Shown: positions 51,309 through 62,700, counted from the first letter of the stretch. The stretch: DNA of 64,000 bases from Acidobacteriota bacterium (GCA_012103255.1 WLXD01000001.1:124001-188000), one strand, 5' to 3'. Notes: generated from the letters alone by a model not told the origin. Numbers and translations: made by a program.

Positions 51309-51647
51309 ATGACTCGTTCTGCAGCACTCAACGACCTGGAACAATTCGTCCTACTTGCGCTCGTGCGCCTCGGCGAAGACGCCTACGGCGTGACAATTCG
51401 CGCCGAGATCGAGGATCGGGCGCGCCGCCCGGTGTCCATGGCGGCCGTCTATGCGGCGCTCGACCGCATGAAGCGAGCCGGGCTCGTGACCGCGGAAAAG
51501 TCCGAGCCTCTCCCCGAACGGGGTGGGCGCGCCCGCAAGTACTTCCGACTCACCCCAGCCGGGTCGAGTTCACTCGAAGAAGCCCGCGAGGCCATGGCCC
51601 GCATGTGGGACGGCGTTGAACTGACGACCGACCCACGGACGAGTTAG
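51309..51647 (+). CDS. PadR family transcriptional regulator
   Basis: A 112-residue winged-helix repressor: [76 protein letters not shown] gives the helix-turn-helix and wing. ATG at 51309 is preferred over one at 51258, which lies upstream of the operator-like repeat and would add 17 poorly conserved residues. It is followed 4 bp later by the sixth ADOP gene. This PadR is repressor-first, like those at 11534 and 21027. Confidence 0.92.
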   Translation: MTRSAALNDLEQFVLLALVRLGEDAYGVTIRAEIEDRARRPVSMAAVYAALDRMKRAGLVTAEKSEPLPERGGRARKYFRLTPAGSSSLEEAREAMARMWDGVELTTDPRTS

Positions 51648-51651
51648 TCGG

Positions 51652-54342
51652 ATGTTCGTCGCACCGCCGCGCGCCGCCACATGGTTGCTGCGGCGGATCC
51701 TCGACCCGCGCCAGCGCGAGTGGATTCTCGACGACCTGGCCGAGGACTACCGGCGGCGCCGCGATCTCACCTCCGGGTTCACCGCCTATCGCTGGTACTG
51801 GACCGAGGTGCGGCGTTCGCTCCGGCCAAGCTTCGATTCCCGCCAGGCCCACCGTCAGCTCATCCCCCCGACCGGACGCAGCCCCATGGATGTGATCACA
51901 AACGACCTGAAGCAGACCGCTCGACGTCTCGTGCAAGCGCCGGGATTCACGCTGGCCGCGATCGTCACCCTTTCCCTGGGGATCGGAGCAAACGCCGCGA
52001 TCTTCAGCCTCGTGAACGGCATTCTGTTGCGGTCGCTCCCGTATCCGGAGGCCGGCAATCTGTACTCGGTACAGCACAGCGCACCCGGACTCGGCGTGGA
52101 CATGATGGAAACGTCGATGGGCGTCTACGTGCACTACCTGCGCAACGCCGACTCGATCGAGTCGGCCGGCGTGCTGGTGCGTTCCGGGGTCAATCACACC
52201 GGCGACGGCGAGCCGCAACGACTAGCAGCCGTTGCGCTCAGCAGCAGCTTCCTCCGGACGCTCGGCGTGCAGCCTGTGCTCGGGCAATCGTTCACCACGG
52301 ACGACGATCTCGTGGGGACGCCGTCGCGAGTCCTTCTGAGTCACGCAATGTGGCAGCAACAGTTCGGCGGCGACCCCGGCGTGGTCGGCGAGTCGATCAC
52401 GCTGCAGGCCGTGCCGCGCGAGATCATCGGTGTGCTGCCTGAAGGTTTCGCGTTTCCGTCGCCCGACATCGCCATCTATCTTTCGATGAAGGTGCCGGAG
52501 GACGAAATCCGGTTTGGCGGCTTCTTCCGCAATCTCGTGATCCGGACCAAGCCGGGCGTGAGCGGCGAGCAACTCGCTGCAGAGCTCGACGCGCTGGTCC
52601 CATCACTCGCCGACGCGTACGACGTCCCGACTGAGATGGTTGAGAGCGCGGAGATGCGCTCGGTCGTGCTCCCGCTCAAGGAGCGTTTCCTCGGCAACAT
52701 CGAACGCCCCCTCGGCATCCTGTTCGGCACCGTTGGACTCGTGCTTCTGATCGCATGTGCCAACGTCGCGAACCTGTTTCTCGTGCGCGCCGAGGGACGC
52801 AGCCGCGAGGTGGCCGTGCGCAGGGCGCTGGGCGCGTCGCGTGGGCGACTCGTCGGATTGCTCGCTACCGAGGCATCCGTTCTAGGCGGGGTGAGTGCGC
52901 TGATCGGACTGTCGATCGCCTGGTTCGGAGTCCGTATGGTCCAGGTGTCCGGCGTGAGCTTGCCGCGACTCGGCGAGGTCACCATCGATGCCAACGTCAT
53001 CGCCTTTACCGCGGTGATCGCGCTATTCGCAACCGCGCTCTTCGGAGCCGTGCCCGGACTCCGGCTGATGCGACGGAATCTCGAGAGTTCTCTCCACGAC
53101 GACGGCCGCAGCGCCACACTGAGCCGCGGCGGGCACCGGGCGCGCAATGTGCTCGTGGGGGCACAGATGGCACTGGCCTTGATGCGGCTCGTCGGATCCG
53201 CGTTGATGGCGCAGAGCTCGTGGCGACTCGTGAACGCCGATCCTGGCTATCGCACGGAGGGGCTGCTCACGGCCGAGGTTCTCTTGCCGGAGGCGGACTA
53301 CCCGACGGAGGAGGACGTGATCGCGTTCTACTCCGAGGTCACTCGGCGCGTGGAAGCGCTTCCCGGTGTGGAGTCCGCCGCCGCCACGAGCGAACTCCCA
53401 CTCCAGCCGGGTACCGGCCGCTGGGACGTTCTCTACGTCGAGGGCAACGAGCCGGCGGCGGATACGCTCCCGCCAGCGGTCATCTTCCGCTACGTGACCG
53501 AGAACTATTTCGAAACACTCGGCATTCCGATTCAGCGCGGCCGCGGGTTCAACGCGGCAGACGGTCCGGGTGCACCCGTCGCGATCGTGAGCCAGACCAC
53601 GGCCCGCGACTTCTGGGCTGGTGAGGACGCACTCGGCGGCACCGCCTGGCAGGATCTGCCCCCGGATCAGGGCGAGGCCGCCCGCTACCGGGTCGTCGGC
53701 ATCACGGGCGAAACGTTCGACACCGGAATGCGAAACGACGCCACGCCCCTCTTCTACTTTCCCGTGCTCGAGGCTGGCGCCGACAATCTGCATTGGGTCC
53801 CGTCCTCGCTGCGCATCATTGCCCGGATGGACGGTGATCCCGACGCGCACGCTGCGGACGTGCGCCGTGCGATCTGGTCGATCGATCCCGATCTACCGAT
53901 CGCCAATGTCCGATCCATGGAGTCGATCGTCGCAGAGTCCACGCTCAATACTCGCTTCACGATGACGTTGCTTGTGCTCGCGGCCGGGATCGCGCTCTTC
54001 CTTGGCGCCATCGGCCTGTACGGGACCATCTCATATGTGGTCAGCCTGAGGACCCGCGAGATCGGGGTGCGGATGGCGCTCGGCGCAGCGGAATCCGATG
54101 TGTCGCGGATGGTGCTCCGACAGGGAACCATCGTGGCCGCCGCCGGCCTGGTTGTTGGCACCGTTGCAGCGCTCGGGCTCTCACGCGTTCTGGACAGTCT
54201 GCTCTACGACGTCAGCGCCACCGACCCGCTCACGTACGCGATCATGGCAACGCTTCTGCTCGCTGTCGCAGCCGCGGCAAGCTACATCCCGGCACGTCGC
54301 GCGTCACGACTCGATCCGCTGGAGGGTCTGCGCGCCGACTAG
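51652..54342 (+). CDS. ADOP-type duplicated permease (MacB/FtsX-like)
   Basis: An 896-residue inner-membrane protein with the prefix [32 protein letters not shown] and [12 protein letters not shown], matching the style of the ADOPs at 19221 and 35206. The transport units show [62 protein letters not shown], and in the second copy [19 protein letters not shown]. In the second half [18 protein letters not shown] departs from the more usual ALALVLLVGAGLLLRSF helix, possibly a local divergence. It is co-transcribed with the PadR gene ahead of it and faces the kinase gene, with a 3-bp gap between the stops. Confidence 0.92.
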   Translation: MFVAPPRAATWLLRRILDPRQREWILDDLAEDYRRRRDLTSGFTAYRWYWTEVRRSLRPSFDSRQAHRQLIPPTGRSPMDVITNDLKQTARRLVQAPGFTLAAIVTLSLGIGANAAIFSLVNGILLRSLPYPEAGNLYSVQHSAPGLGVDMMETSMGVYVHYLRNADSIESAGVLVRSGVNHTGDGEPQRLAAVALSSSFLRTLGVQPVLGQSFTTDDDLVGTPSRVLLSHAMWQQQFGGDPGVVGESITLQAVPREIIGVLPEGFAFPSPDIAIYLSMKVPEDEIRFGGFFRNLVIRTKPGVSGEQLAAELDALVPSLADAYDVPTEMVESAEMRSVVLPLKERFLGNIERPLGILFGTVGLVLLIACANVANLFLVRAEGRSREVAVRRALGASRGRLVGLLATEASVLGGVSALIGLSIAWFGVRMVQVSGVSLPRLGEVTIDANVIAFTAVIALFATALFGAVPGLRLMRRNLESSLHDDGRSATLSRGGHRARNVLVGAQMALALMRLVGSALMAQSSWRLVNADPGYRTEGLLTAEVLLPEADYPTEEDVIAFYSEVTRRVEALPGVESAAATSELPLQPGTGRWDVLYVEGNEPAADTLPPAVIFRYVTENYFETLGIPIQRGRGFNAADGPGAPVAIVSQTTARDFWAGEDALGGTAWQDLPPDQGEAARYRVVGITGETFDTGMRNDATPLFYFPVLEAGADNLHWVPSSLRIIARMDGDPDAHAADVRRAIWSIDPDLPIANVRSMESIVAESTLNTRFTMTLLVLAAGIALFLGAIGLYGTISYVVSLRTREIGVRMALGAAESDVSRMVLRQGTIVAAAGLVVGTVAALGLSRVLDSLLYDVSATDPLTYAIMATLLLAVAAAASYIPARRASRLDPLEGLRAD

Positions 54343-54345
54343 CCG

Positions 54346-56025
54346 TCAGCGACGGGCGACCGTCGCGTCCTCGAAACGAACGAGCGATTCGGCCGTCGCG
54401 CCGAGCTGCGGGCTAGCTACGTAGAAACCCACCAGGCCGGTCTCCGGCGATGGATCGGTGGCGGCGCCGACCTCCTCGCCGTTCACACGCAGGCTCAACC
54501 GTTCGCCCTCCGCGATCACATCCAGGAAGTTGCGGCTACCGATCCGGATCGCCGGGTGCGGCGTCCATGGAGTGGCTTCGCCACGGAGTTCGCGCCAGCT
54601 CCCCTGCTCCATCGCCCACACACTCCATTCGCCCAAGCCGTTGACGCCGAAAACGCGATAGTTCTGCGGGTCGACGTAGCGAAATACCATTCCGTAACCC
54701 GTGGCTTCGCCGCCGGCCACGAGTTCGGCGGTGACTGTCCACTCGAGATCGAGATACTTGCCGCCATCGCGCGCCAGCGCCGCGATCGCGCGATCCGCAA
54801 CATTGATCTCCACCTCATAGGCACCCCCGCCGACGGTGCGGCGGACATCGCCGGTGGTTTCTTCCCAGCCGTGCGTGTTCGCTTCGAACTCGTCGTCCCA
54901 GCCGGTCATGACCGCCATCGAATCAACGCCATCACTCGCCATGGACGGGGTCGCGTCGGACGCCATCGATGGCGTCTCTTCGGCCCCGCCCGGCACCGTC
55001 TCAGAGTCGACATCCGTGCCGAGCCCCTGCCAGAGCCACACGCCGGCAACCACGGCCAACACCGCCACGGCCAGGTAGCCGACACCACGGGGCGCGCCTC
55101 CGGCCGACGCGGTGGCATCTGGCGCGCTCGGCGTCGCGGCCGACATGGCGGTCGTAGCTGCCATGTCGGTCTGGACAACCTGGGTCGCGGCCAACTGAGG
55201 ATCCGTGGCCGCATCGCCGCGCAGGCACGCGAGCATTTCCTCCACAGTCTGGAAACGTTCCTGAGGCTGCTTCCGTAGTGCGATCTCCGTGGTCCGAAGT
55301 ACACCGTCGGGCAGCGCCGAGATCTTCTCCGCCAGCGGCGGCGGGCACTTCTCCAGGTGACCCTGGAGCATCCCGGCGAGCGTCTCCGACTGAAACGGGA
55401 GATCACCGGAAACGAGCTGATAGAGCATCACGCCGAGCGAGTAGATGTCCGACCGACCGTCACCTTGCTCACCGCGCACCTGCTCCGGCGACATGTACGA
55501 CGGTGTTCCGGCCGTAGCTCCCTCGACCGTGAGACGGGTCTGATCCATCACCGCGGCCAGTCCGAAATCAGCCAGAACGACCCGCCCTTCCGACGTGATC
55601 ATCACGTTGGCCGGCTTGATATCCCGGTGCACGATGCCGCGCTGATGCGCGTAGGCCAGCGATTCACCTACCGCCTCAACGACCCGCACGGCTTCCTCAA
55701 CCGCTATCGGACCGTCCTCGAGCCTTCCTGCCAGATGGTCGTGCAGGCTCTCGCCTTCGAGGTATTCCATCGCGATGTAGCAGACACCGTCCTCGTCATC
55801 GACATCGAAGACCTGGGTCACGCCGGTGTGGCTGAGCGATGCAGCGGCCTGGGCCTCGCGCAGGAATCGCTCTCGGAAGGCCGGCTGGTCCGCCAGGTGC
55901 TCGTGCAGCACTTTCACCGCGACCTTGTTGCCCAAGGTCGCGTGAGTGGCGGCATAAACCGTCGCCATCCCGCCCGAGCCCAGCTTGGACTCGAGCGTGT
56001 ATTTTCCTAACTGTCTGCCGATCAT
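54346..56025 (-). CDS. Membrane Ser/Thr protein kinase with lectin-like extracytoplasmic domain
   Basis: A receptor kinase of 559 residues from the ATG at 56025 (MIGRQLGKYTLESKLGSGGMATVYAAT); an in-frame ATG at 56067 would add 14 residues of less typical sequence. Kinase motifs: VAVKVLHEHL, HRDIKPANVM, ADFGLAAV, PSYMSPEQVRG. One membrane helix (GYLAVAVLAVVAGVWLWQGL, near 310) separates it from a periplasmic part with the repeated PSMASDATPSMASDGVDSMA linker and a concanavalin-like/DUF1080-like domain (YLDLEWTVTAEL, GYGMVFRYVDPQNYRVFGV, LSLRVNGEEVG, GLVGFYVASP). The outer domain may bind a carbohydrate. It stands alone between convergent ADOP and divergent-facing genes. Confidence 0.92.
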   Translation of the reverse strand: MIGRQLGKYTLESKLGSGGMATVYAATHATLGNKVAVKVLHEHLADQPAFRERFLREAQAAASLSHTGVTQVFDVDDEDGVCYIAMEYLEGESLHDHLAGRLEDGPIAVEEAVRVVEAVGESLAYAHQRGIVHRDIKPANVMITSEGRVVLADFGLAAVMDQTRLTVEGATAGTPSYMSPEQVRGEQGDGRSDIYSLGVMLYQLVSGDLPFQSETLAGMLQGHLEKCPPPLAEKISALPDGVLRTTEIALRKQPQERFQTVEEMLACLRGDAATDPQLAATQVVQTDMAATTAMSAATPSAPDATASAGGAPRGVGYLAVAVLAVVAGVWLWQGLGTDVDSETVPGGAEETPSMASDATPSMASDGVDSMAVMTGWDDEFEANTHGWEETTGDVRRTVGGGAYEVEINVADRAIAALARDGGKYLDLEWTVTAELVAGGEATGYGMVFRYVDPQNYRVFGVNGLGEWSVWAMEQGSWRELRGEATPWTPHPAIRIGSRNFLDVIAEGERLSLRVNGEEVGAATDPSPETGLVGFYVASPQLGATAESLVRFEDATVARR

Positions 56026-56152
56026 GGGGATTACTTTGCCGGAAGAGCCCTGCCGGTTCCCGTTCATCGTTGCACGCCGTTTCGGCGGAGCGCGGACACG
56101 GAGAAGCCGCGACGCGCGGATGCGTCGCGGCCTCCCTAGCAGCGCTATGTGT

Positions 56153-56467
56153 TCAGTCTCTGCCCTTCTCCAGCAACGACTTCAACGCAACGACCAGAGC
56201 GGCCGGTGCGACGAAGCCTGCGAGATTCGCGGCGATGCTAGCGAGCATCGCACCTACCTCCGGTAGGCCGCCGATTGAGCTCGCTGTGAGCATGAGGGCG
56301 ATAGCCGCGAGCAGGAAGCCCTGGCTTTCGTCATCCGTGATGTTCATGAATCCGACGATCAGACCGAGGACCGCCAGGATCAGTGCACCACTTGGAACGC
56401 TGACAAACGCCATCGCGATGGCGATAACCACGCCACCGATGAATGCGTACTTGCCTACGTTACCCAT
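56153..56467 (-). CDS. Small membrane protein, function unknown
   Basis: A 104-residue protein with three to four hydrophobic helices: MGNVGKYAFIGGVVIAIAMAFV, GALILAVLGLIVGFMNI, GFLLAAIALMLTA and a last helix (NLAGFVAPAALVVALKSLLEKG). GGAGGT lies 4 bp before the ATG at 56467 and decides the start over a longer frame. The loop NITDDESQGF is conserved-looking. No family is assigned with confidence. It lies between the kinase gene and a divergent serine hydrolase. Confidence 0.72.
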   Translation of the reverse strand: MGNVGKYAFIGGVVIAIAMAFVSVPSGALILAVLGLIVGFMNITDDESQGFLLAAIALMLTASSIGGLPEVGAMLASIAANLAGFVAPAALVVALKSLLEKGRD

Positions 56468-56688
56468 ATGTACCTCCAGGTTGGGAGCGGGGGACGGCCC
56501 CGGGTGTATCGCGTTGAGAGAAAAGTCACAACCGGAGCCCGGTCGCCGAGCCGAGCGCGGAAGTTGTGGGACTAGCGGATGACTTCGGTGATGGATATAG
56601 TCAAACTCGAAGACGATCTCGGAGATGGGTGCCACCGTCCCGGTTACTCTGAGACACCCCGCCGACTCCCCAAGTACGGACTGCACCC

Positions 56689-58062
56689 ATGCTCAATCCT
56701 TTGCGCTCGGCCCGACGGGTCGTGCTACCGGTCCTGATCCTTTCTCTGATTGCGCCCGCCCTCGTCGTCGCCGCTCCACAAGATGAGCAGGAACGCGTCG
56801 CGATGGCCTGGATCGAAGCCTTCAACCTGGGCGTCGAGGCGATGGCGACCTTCCGAACCGCCAACGTGAGCCTCGTACAGGACGGCTGGCGCACGATGTT
56901 CGAGAGGACCCGCGAGCAGTGGGGGCCGCTCGCCGTCTATGGCGTGATGGTGCCCGAGTCGGGCACTGTGATCCTCGGAGTGGAGTCGGAGAACGAAGGG
57001 CGCATGCGGCTGAACTTCAGCTTCGACGACACCAACAAGATCAACGGCCTCGGAGTGGAAGAGCCCGAGGGATCGGCCCTGCCTTCGCTCGAGTTGCCCG
57101 CCGGCGACCCGCGTCCTGCTAACGCGATCGATGCCTACCTCGGGGCCTTGGCGGAAGACGACCTCTTCTCCGGAACGGCCCTCATCGCTGATCGCGGCGA
57201 CGTCTGGTTCGAGCGCGCCTACGGACTCGCGTCGCGCGAGTGGAACGTGCCGAACAACGTGAATACACGGTTCGACGTGGGCTCCTTCAACAAGGACTAC
57301 ACACGGCTCGCGATCATGCAGCTCATGGAGAACGACCGGCTGGCCCTGACGGACACGGTGGGTGAATACCTGCCGGAGTACCCCAACGATCGGGTCCGAG
57401 GCGAGGTGACGATCGAGCAGTTGCTGCAGCATCGCTCCGGACTCGGCGACTACTTCACGATGGAGTGGCTGCAAACGCCGATGGGGGCGCTCGAAACGAA
57501 TGCCGACTACATCGACATCTGGGGCCCGATGCCGTTGCAGGCAGAGCCGGGTGAACGCGAGGAGTACTCCAACTTCGGCTACACCGTGCTCGGCGCTATC
57601 GTCGAGAGCATCACCGGACAGAGCTACCCGGACTATGTGGAGGAGCACATCTTCGCGCCGGCTGGAATGAACGATACCGGCTTCTTCCGCACCGATGGCA
57701 TCGAGCCGAACGTGGCCGTTGGCTACACCAGCATGAACCGCAATGGCAGTCCCGGCGAAGAACTGCGCAAGAACATCTATCACGAACCCGTCATCGGCGG
57801 CCCGTGGGGCAAGAGCTACTCCACCGCCCGGGATCTGTTCAGGTTCTTCGAGGCGATGTTCGCGGGACGACTGCTGAGCGACGAGTTCAACTGGCTCGGA
57901 GCCGGCTGGGACGGGAGCATGGGACTCGCCGGCGGCGGCCCGGGTCTGAGCGCCATCCTGTTCATCGACGACGGGATCGCCGTGATCGTGCTGGCCAACC
58001 GGGACGAGCCTGGCGCGGAAGACGTGGCCAGGCAGATTCTCCGCGGCCTACGCGACTCGTAG
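56689..58062 (+). CDS. Secreted serine hydrolase, class C beta-lactamase fold
   Basis: A 457-residue exported enzyme (signal MLNPLRSARRVVLPVLILSLIAPALVVAA). The catalytic SxxK is in FDVGSFNKDYTRLA, the second motif YxN is EYSNFGYTVLGA, and a glycine-rich strand (GLAGGGPGLSAI) takes the place of the third motif. A linker of about 130 residues with an NTF2-like feel (MAWIEAFNLGVEAMATFRTANVS) precedes the catalytic domain. The fold covers D-Ala carboxypeptidases, esterases and peptidases, so the substrate cannot be named. It is divergent from the small membrane protein gene and ends 24 bp before the convergent DUF3500 gene. Confidence 0.9.
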   Translation: MLNPLRSARRVVLPVLILSLIAPALVVAAPQDEQERVAMAWIEAFNLGVEAMATFRTANVSLVQDGWRTMFERTREQWGPLAVYGVMVPESGTVILGVESENEGRMRLNFSFDDTNKINGLGVEEPEGSALPSLELPAGDPRPANAIDAYLGALAEDDLFSGTALIADRGDVWFERAYGLASREWNVPNNVNTRFDVGSFNKDYTRLAIMQLMENDRLALTDTVGEYLPEYPNDRVRGEVTIEQLLQHRSGLGDYFTMEWLQTPMGALETNADYIDIWGPMPLQAEPGEREEYSNFGYTVLGAIVESITGQSYPDYVEEHIFAPAGMNDTGFFRTDGIEPNVAVGYTSMNRNGSPGEELRKNIYHEPVIGGPWGKSYSTARDLFRFFEAMFAGRLLSDEFNWLGAGWDGSMGLAGGGPGLSAILFIDDGIAVIVLANRDEPGAEDVARQILRGLRDS

Positions 58063-58086
58063 AGCGGACCTCAAGTACTACGAGCG

Positions 58087-59204
58087 TCAGTGACTGTGGC
58101 GCTCGTAGTGCTGCCGCAGCAGATCCTTGCCGTAGTCGTTGCCATTCGGGGTGCGAACCACGGTGTGGATGTGGTTGCGCGTCGGCCCCTCGGTGTCGAG
58201 AGCGATGCCGCCCTGATGATCGAACTCGATCAGAAGTACGGGGCTGTGCACGCGGTAGTAGAAGACCGCGTCGTCTGACGTGGCGCCGGCCCAGGCGAAG
58301 TACGTCCGATCGAGATGCTCGCGCACTTCCATCATCTTGATGGCGGCGTGCTCCTCGGCCATGTTGCCAACGTATTCGGCGATCAGATCCAGCAACATGG
58401 CGGTCTGAGCAGCATCGAGTTTGTCGGCGCGGATGCCCTCGTAGCGCATCTCGAAGTTGTCGCGGAACGCCGCCGTGAAGATGCCGCGAGGCAACGTGTC
58501 CGAGATCACCGCCTGCTCGCGTTGGTCCGCGGTGAGCGATCGGCCGAGCGCCAACCCCTTCGTTTCTTCGCGTTCGAACACGCGCGTACCGGCGTACTTG
58601 CCCGACTCGGCCACCACCGGCTCGGAGCCCATGAAGGTGGGGGTCATCACGACCTGGTCGCCCAGGACGAAGTAGTTGACCACCAGGTGATGACCGTCGA
58701 GCTGCCAACCCCAAGGCTCGAACTCCGACGGCTCGCCCATGATGGTGAAGTGATAGAGGCCTTCGCCGTATTCATCCCAGCGCTCGGTCAACTCACGGAT
58801 CGTTTCGTTGAGCCGCATGATGTCGCGCGTAACAGGTCGAGCGCCGCTTCTTCCTGCACCTCGCTCATTTCCCAGCGCGCGATGCCCTTGCGCTCGTACC
58901 GATGGATGTTGTGCCAGTCGCGCCACTCGATGCTGTCGGCGGCGAACGTCGTTTTCGAATGCTGCGCTTCTTCGAGCGACTCCAGGAACGTACGGGCAGC
59001 GTCTATCACCGGCAACGTCGAAACACCCGTGGTGCTGATTTCGAACAGACCTTCCGCGGGCGTACCCGACTCGGTCACTCCAATGAAGGGCTCGGCCAGG
59101 GCCTCGGCTGCGCTGCGACGCTGGTACTCAGCGGCATACGCCGCGGCAGCTCCGCACGCGGCGAGCAGGCCGGCGACTGCGACTTTGTGAACTCGTGACA
59201 TCAC
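58087..59204 (-). pseudogene. DUF3500 gene broken by a frameshift
   Basis: Two adjacent minus-strand frames together make one DUF3500 protein. The first (start 59204) has a signal peptide (MSRVHKVAVAGLLAACGAAAAYA) and runs to [15 protein letters not shown], then goes out of frame and stops at 58788. The second carries [54 protein letters not shown] through to HSH at 58087; GEPS-PWGW-x-x-DGHHL is the family hallmark. The join lies near 58825-58840. Compared with the family as I know it, a few residues between the two parts also seem to be missing, which would indicate a small deletion at a CGCGA repeat rather than a single-base slip. A sequencing error remains possible. Confidence 0.75.
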
Positions 59205-59281
59205 ATCCTCCAGGGGCTACCCGCCAGTTCGGGCCAAGGACGCGCCGACCCTATCATGACGAGGACAGGCGGCGAATCGCG

Positions 59282-59791
59282 TCACCGGAGGTCTCCGTCG
59301 GGGTGCGGCGAACAGGCTGGAGGTTGCTCCACGGAGTAGGCGAGCAATGCGATCCGCCAGCCAGCTTCGGTGCGGACCACGGTGAAGATGTCGACACCGC
59401 AGTGCGACCACTGTTCATTCACATAGAGGTCGTACGGAAACCACACCATCCCGACGTTGCCAGCGACACGGACATCGGGATCGAAGCCGCGCTCCAGGAT
59501 GTCGACGTCGTCGGGGCCGTTGCGCTCCTGCTCGCGAGTGCGCGCTTGGTAGCCATGCCGGCCGTCGTTCTCGGTGGCCGCAAGGATCAATGCTTCGTCG
59601 ATCATCAGATCTGTGAGGGCGACCCAGTCCTCCACGCTGATCGCTTCGAGCGCGGCTTCGGCCACACCGAGCACGGCAGCAGCGTCGTCCGTGGACTGCT
59701 GTGCGTCGGCAGGGAACGCAAAGGCAGCGCAAAGGACGCTCGCCATCAAGACAGCCCGCGACTCACGTCGCGCTCCGATCCCTCTACCCAT
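59282..59791 (-). CDS. Secreted NTF2-like (SnoaL/DUF4440-type) protein
   Basis: A 169-residue protein with an export signal (SRAVLMASVLCAAFAFPADA) followed by a cone-shaped NTF2-like fold: AVLGVAEAALEAISVEDWVALTDLMIDEALILAA, then VDIFTVVRTEAGWRIALLAYSVEQ. This final strand pattern is typical of DUF4440/SnoaL-like proteins. It has no defined enzyme motif. Its start overlaps the end of the upstream helicase gene by 8 bp, so it is probably translated from the same mRNA, an odd combination for an exported protein. Confidence 0.8.
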   Translation of the reverse strand: MGRGIGARRESRAVLMASVLCAAFAFPADAQQSTDDAAAVLGVAEAALEAISVEDWVALTDLMIDEALILAATENDGRHGYQARTREQERNGPDDVDILERGFDPDVRVAGNVGMVWFPYDLYVNEQWSHCGVDIFTVVRTEAGWRIALLAYSVEQPPACSPHPDGDLR

Positions 59792-62700
59792 CGTTTTCCT
59801 CCTGATTCATCTCGACGACCTCGTTCGGTCCGGTGAAGTGAAGTAGCACGCGCGCCGGCCCACGAATCGTCGCCGCCTCACGATAGATCCGCGCCTGGAT
59901 CTCGTAGTCCCGAGCGGCGCGTGGCGTCTCGGATGCTTCGATCTCGTGCGTCTTGAAGTCAATCACCTGGTCCGGATCGCCGGGACGATAGAGATCGAAA
60001 GCGCCAATTCGCCAACTGCGCGGCTCGGCAAACTGCAGGAAGGTCAGCTCGCGATAATGCTCGCCCTCTACGTAGTGGGCCCACTCCTCGCTCTGTATGA
60101 CGCTGCGGATCTCCTCCTCCAGCGCAGCCGTGTATTCGTCCTCGGCCAGGAGCTCTTCCAGATCGGGATCATCGAGCCCACCGATGGTCTCGCGAAGAAT
60201 CCGGCGGAGTTCCGCTTCCTCGCGAATGCGTTCCAGCACTCCGTGAATCACCGTGCCGCGGACAGTTGCCGGCACCTGCGAGGCGCCCTTGCCGCTGTCG
60301 TCCTCCTGCCCTTCCGGTACGCGTCCGGCGAACTCCCACTTCGGCTGCACGCCGTGGTGATAGCGCAGCCGCCAGGTGTCCGGGTCCTTGGCCTGGCTCA
60401 TCAATTCCGTCGCGGACACAACAAACCGTGCAGGAGGCGCAGGGAGCGTAGCCAGTAGTGGTGGAGGCGGCTGCACCTCCGGCCTCCCAAGCCAGGCCAG
60501 TGCTGGGGTGGGTGCCCCCGCGCGACGTTCTACGGCGGGCGGCTCATCGCGGACACGGAAACCGTGATCGTCGATACCTTCGGCGAGCCATGCGGAGTAC
60601 GACTTGTCCCGTCCGCGAGGCCCAACGAGTACGAGCCGGTCGCGGGCTCGAGTTACGGCAACGTAGAGGAGCCGCGTGTCTTCGGCCAGATCTTCAGCAT
60701 CCTCACGGCGCCACAGCTTCCAGGTACGTTCACCACGGTCGGCCTGCGCAGGGCACAGCAACGGTCCGAGTTCAGGATCCGACCAGAAGGCATTCGCTTT
60801 CCGATCCGAGCGGGCATCCCCGGTTCCTACGAAGAAGACCACGGGCCACTCCAGCCCTTTCGCGGCGTGCACGGTCGATAGCGTGACCACGTCGTCGCCC
60901 TTCGAGTACAGCGGCGCCTGCGGCAAGCCGTTGTCCTGCGCGTCCCACCGTTCCCAGACATCGAGAAACGTGGAGATGTCGAGGTCGCGGTACTGCTCCG
61001 TGAACTGCAGGAAGGTCTGGATGTTCGCCAACTGTTCCTCGGCGTCGCCACGCACCAGGAGGTGCAGTCGATAGCCGAGCGTATCGAGCGCGAATCGCAG
61101 AACCTCGTCGAGCGGAACCCGGTGCACCAGGTCGCGCGCTGCGGCGAACCCGTCGAGCGCGCGCGACAGACTCTTTTTCTCGATCGCGGTGACGGCCTCG
61201 CCCTCGGGCCCGTCGAACCAATCACCGTCCGCCAGGAAGCGCCTTGCCTTCACCAGCAGCGACGGGCCGCGCTGGTTGAGAGCTATCTGGGTCGCGACCT
61301 CGTCACGCAATCCGACGAACGGTGAGCGCAGGAATCCGAAGGCGCGGTAATCATCGCGTGGGTTGCGCAGCAGCCGCAGGACATTCAGTAGATCGAGAAT
61401 CTCCTGCCGGCCACCCAGATGGGGCGCGCCCGAGATGTAATACCGGATACCGAGGCCCGAGAGCGCGCGTTCGAAAGCGGGGAGCACTCGGCGTGAGCGA
61501 TAGAGGATCGCGATGTCTCGACTTTCGATTGGACGCCGACTCTCGCTCGGATCGACGATGTCCTCATTGCCCACAAGCTCCACGATGCGCGCTGCGACCT
61601 GCTGCGCTTCGGCTTCTAGGTCGGGCTTGATGGTGACGCTGCCGTCTTTCTTTTCCGTGCGCTTCTCGCCTACGAGCCACTCGAGCCCGGCTGTGTCGGT
61701 CGCCGGCACACCGGCCTCGAGGTCCGCGTAGGCGATGCGGCTGCTCAGCCCTTCATCGGCAACTACCGCACCGGCGGCGCTCATTGCGGAGCCGCAGACA
61801 TCATTGACGTAGTCGACGATCGGCGGCGCGCATCGGAAGTTCTCCGACAGATCGAGTACCTGACCGTGCCCCGCAAGCCTCTCCGCCACCTCGTTCCACA
61901 CCGAGATGTCGGCTCCACGGAATCGGTAGATGGACTGCTTGGGGTCGCCGACGAGAAACAACTGCGGCTGCGCCACCGGGGCATCCGCGCCGTCGATGCC
62001 GGCGATCGCAAACGCGATGTCGCGCTGCGCCGCGTCGGTGTCCTGGAATTCGTCGATGATCAGGATGCGGTACCGTCTGCGGATGCCAGCCAGAGCCGCG
62101 GCCGCGCTTTCGCCGCGCAGTAAGTCGCGGGCGTCGAGGATGAGCGCATCGAAATCTCGGGCGTTCTCCGCGGCGAGGTGGTCGTTCCACTCAGCGAGCG
62201 CGCGCCGGGCCAGGCCGATCAGCGCGGCCGCGTTCGCCAGCGCGGGCCCATCTTTGTCGTCGTCCCATTCGCCCGCCAGGCAACGGAGTGCCGCCTCGTC
62301 GAGGTCACCGCGTGCGTCACTCCAGTCCGTGTAGCGCGCCTCATGCCAGCGCAGGTCGCGCATCGCGTGACGCACGTAATCCACGACGCCGTTGGAGAAT
62401 TCGAACCCGGTGAGCTTGAACGTTTGCAGCAGCCGACCCGCGCCCGTATCGCCGTCGGCAAGCGCCGACTTGATGACGCCGAGGATGATGTCGTCCTGCG
62501 CGGCCCACGATTCGCGTTCGTCGAGCACGCGGAACGTAGGATCGATTTCGAGGCGCAGAGCGTGCTCGCGCAGCAACTCGCCGCAGAAGGAGTGGATCGT
62601 GCCGATCGAAGCCCGGTCGATCTCCCAACGCAGTTCATCGGCGCGACTCGAATCCTCGATACCTTCCCGGAGCTTCCGCTTGAGGTCGTAGGCAGCCTTT

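Noticed and set aside
54900-54980. Short repeats in the kinase gene as a CRISPR or regulatory repeat
   Set aside because: They are in-frame and encode the PSMASD linker repeats; there are no spacers.
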